From: BOG-908 sp964247675
Lineage (GTDB): Bacteria > Pseudomonadota > Alphaproteobacteria > Acetobacterales > Acetobacteraceae
Assembly: GCA_964247675.1 (NCBI GenBank)
Contig: CAXTVW010000098.1
Coordinates: forward strand, 1 to 13,263
Direction: 5' to 3'
DNA length: 13,263 nt
Shown here: positions 13,226 to 13,263 of the stretch, in pieces
How positions within the stretch are numbered: the first letter of the stretch is position 1
Layout of the letters: the number at the start of each line of letters is the position of its first letter
Notes under the pieces: model-generated
Databases searched by the model: none
Told to the model about the DNA's origin: nothing
Seen by the model: only the letters and a program-made list of their open reading frames with translations
Translations under genes and position numbers: made by a program

Positions 13226-13263
13226 GCAAGCAAGCGGTTCTTTTTTGAAAAAAAGAACCAAAA
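13226..13263 (-). repeat. Dispersed hairpin repeat, copy k (truncated by window end)
   Basis: Begins on the base after the DUF445 stop: GCAAGCAAGCG, perfect 10-bp stem GTTCTTTTTT (13237-13246)/AAAAAAGAAC (13249-13258), then CCAAAA at the edge. It points back at the DUF445 gene, like copies b and g. Confidence 0.85.

Noticed and set aside
11978..13261. 427-residue open frame on the minus strand
   Set aside because: Antisense to the DUF445 gene and starting inside repeat copy k; composition is shadow-like.
2319..13263. CRISPR array or ordinary transposon as explanation of the repeats
   Set aside because: Copies are dispersed at irregular distances, in both orientations, without unique spacers of constant size, and none encodes a transposase or has visible target duplications.

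Overview
The window (13,263 bp, GC-rich, with a 100-base N gap at 5492-5591) reads as chromosomal DNA of an alphaproteobacterium, most likely Acetobacteraceae (inference). Pointers are a ClpS with an alphaproteobacterial N-terminus next to a phasin, a separate small PurS, the alphaproteobacterial PurB start (MIPRY.RP), and AT-rich hairpin repeats between GC-rich genes of a kind I remember from Acetobacteraceae intergenic regions. There are no rRNA, tRNA, CRISPR, transposase or phage genes.

Layout. Left end, minus strand: a phasin gene, then the start of clpS, cut by the window edge. Plus strand: a D-Ala-D-Ala carboxypeptidase, methionine aminopeptidase (map) and RadC. Next is a two-gene unit: a Tat-exported ferritin-like protein and a glycine-rich, RTX-like repeat protein interrupted by the N gap. 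A TerC-family membrane protein lies on the minus strand. Back on the plus strand are purB, a small helix-turn-helix protein and an NRDE/TANGO2 protein. The right end is a tight five-gene chain: purC, purS, a Rap1a/Tai-like secreted protein, a Rid-family protein and a DUF445 membrane protein.

Two architectural features stand out. First, eleven copies of one ~40-65 bp directional repeat sit between genes. Each is a self-complementary T-run/A-run hairpin (CTTC..GAAG, GTTC..GAAC or GTCC..GGAC outer pairs) with a CCTTCC-type tail that usually points at the nearest gene. Copies bracket genes or operons: map, purB plus the HTH gene, and the DUF445 gene. They also form back-to-back pairs in spacers. 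The tail appears to supply the ribosome-binding site and TTG start codon of terC, radC and the DUF445 gene; for terC no other start is available nearby. Second, the purC-to-DUF445 chain has four consecutive 4-nt stop/start overlaps (GTGA, GTGA, GTGA, TTGA), so purine genes are apparently translationally coupled to three non-purine genes, and purQ/purL do not follow purS.

Functionally most genes are housekeeping: purine synthesis (purB, purC, purS), protein maturation and turnover (map, clpS), cell wall (carboxypeptidase) and storage granules (phasin). The less understood parts are the ferritin-like/RTX-like pair, the Rap1a-like protein, a Rid protein without the catalytic arginine, and the repeat family.
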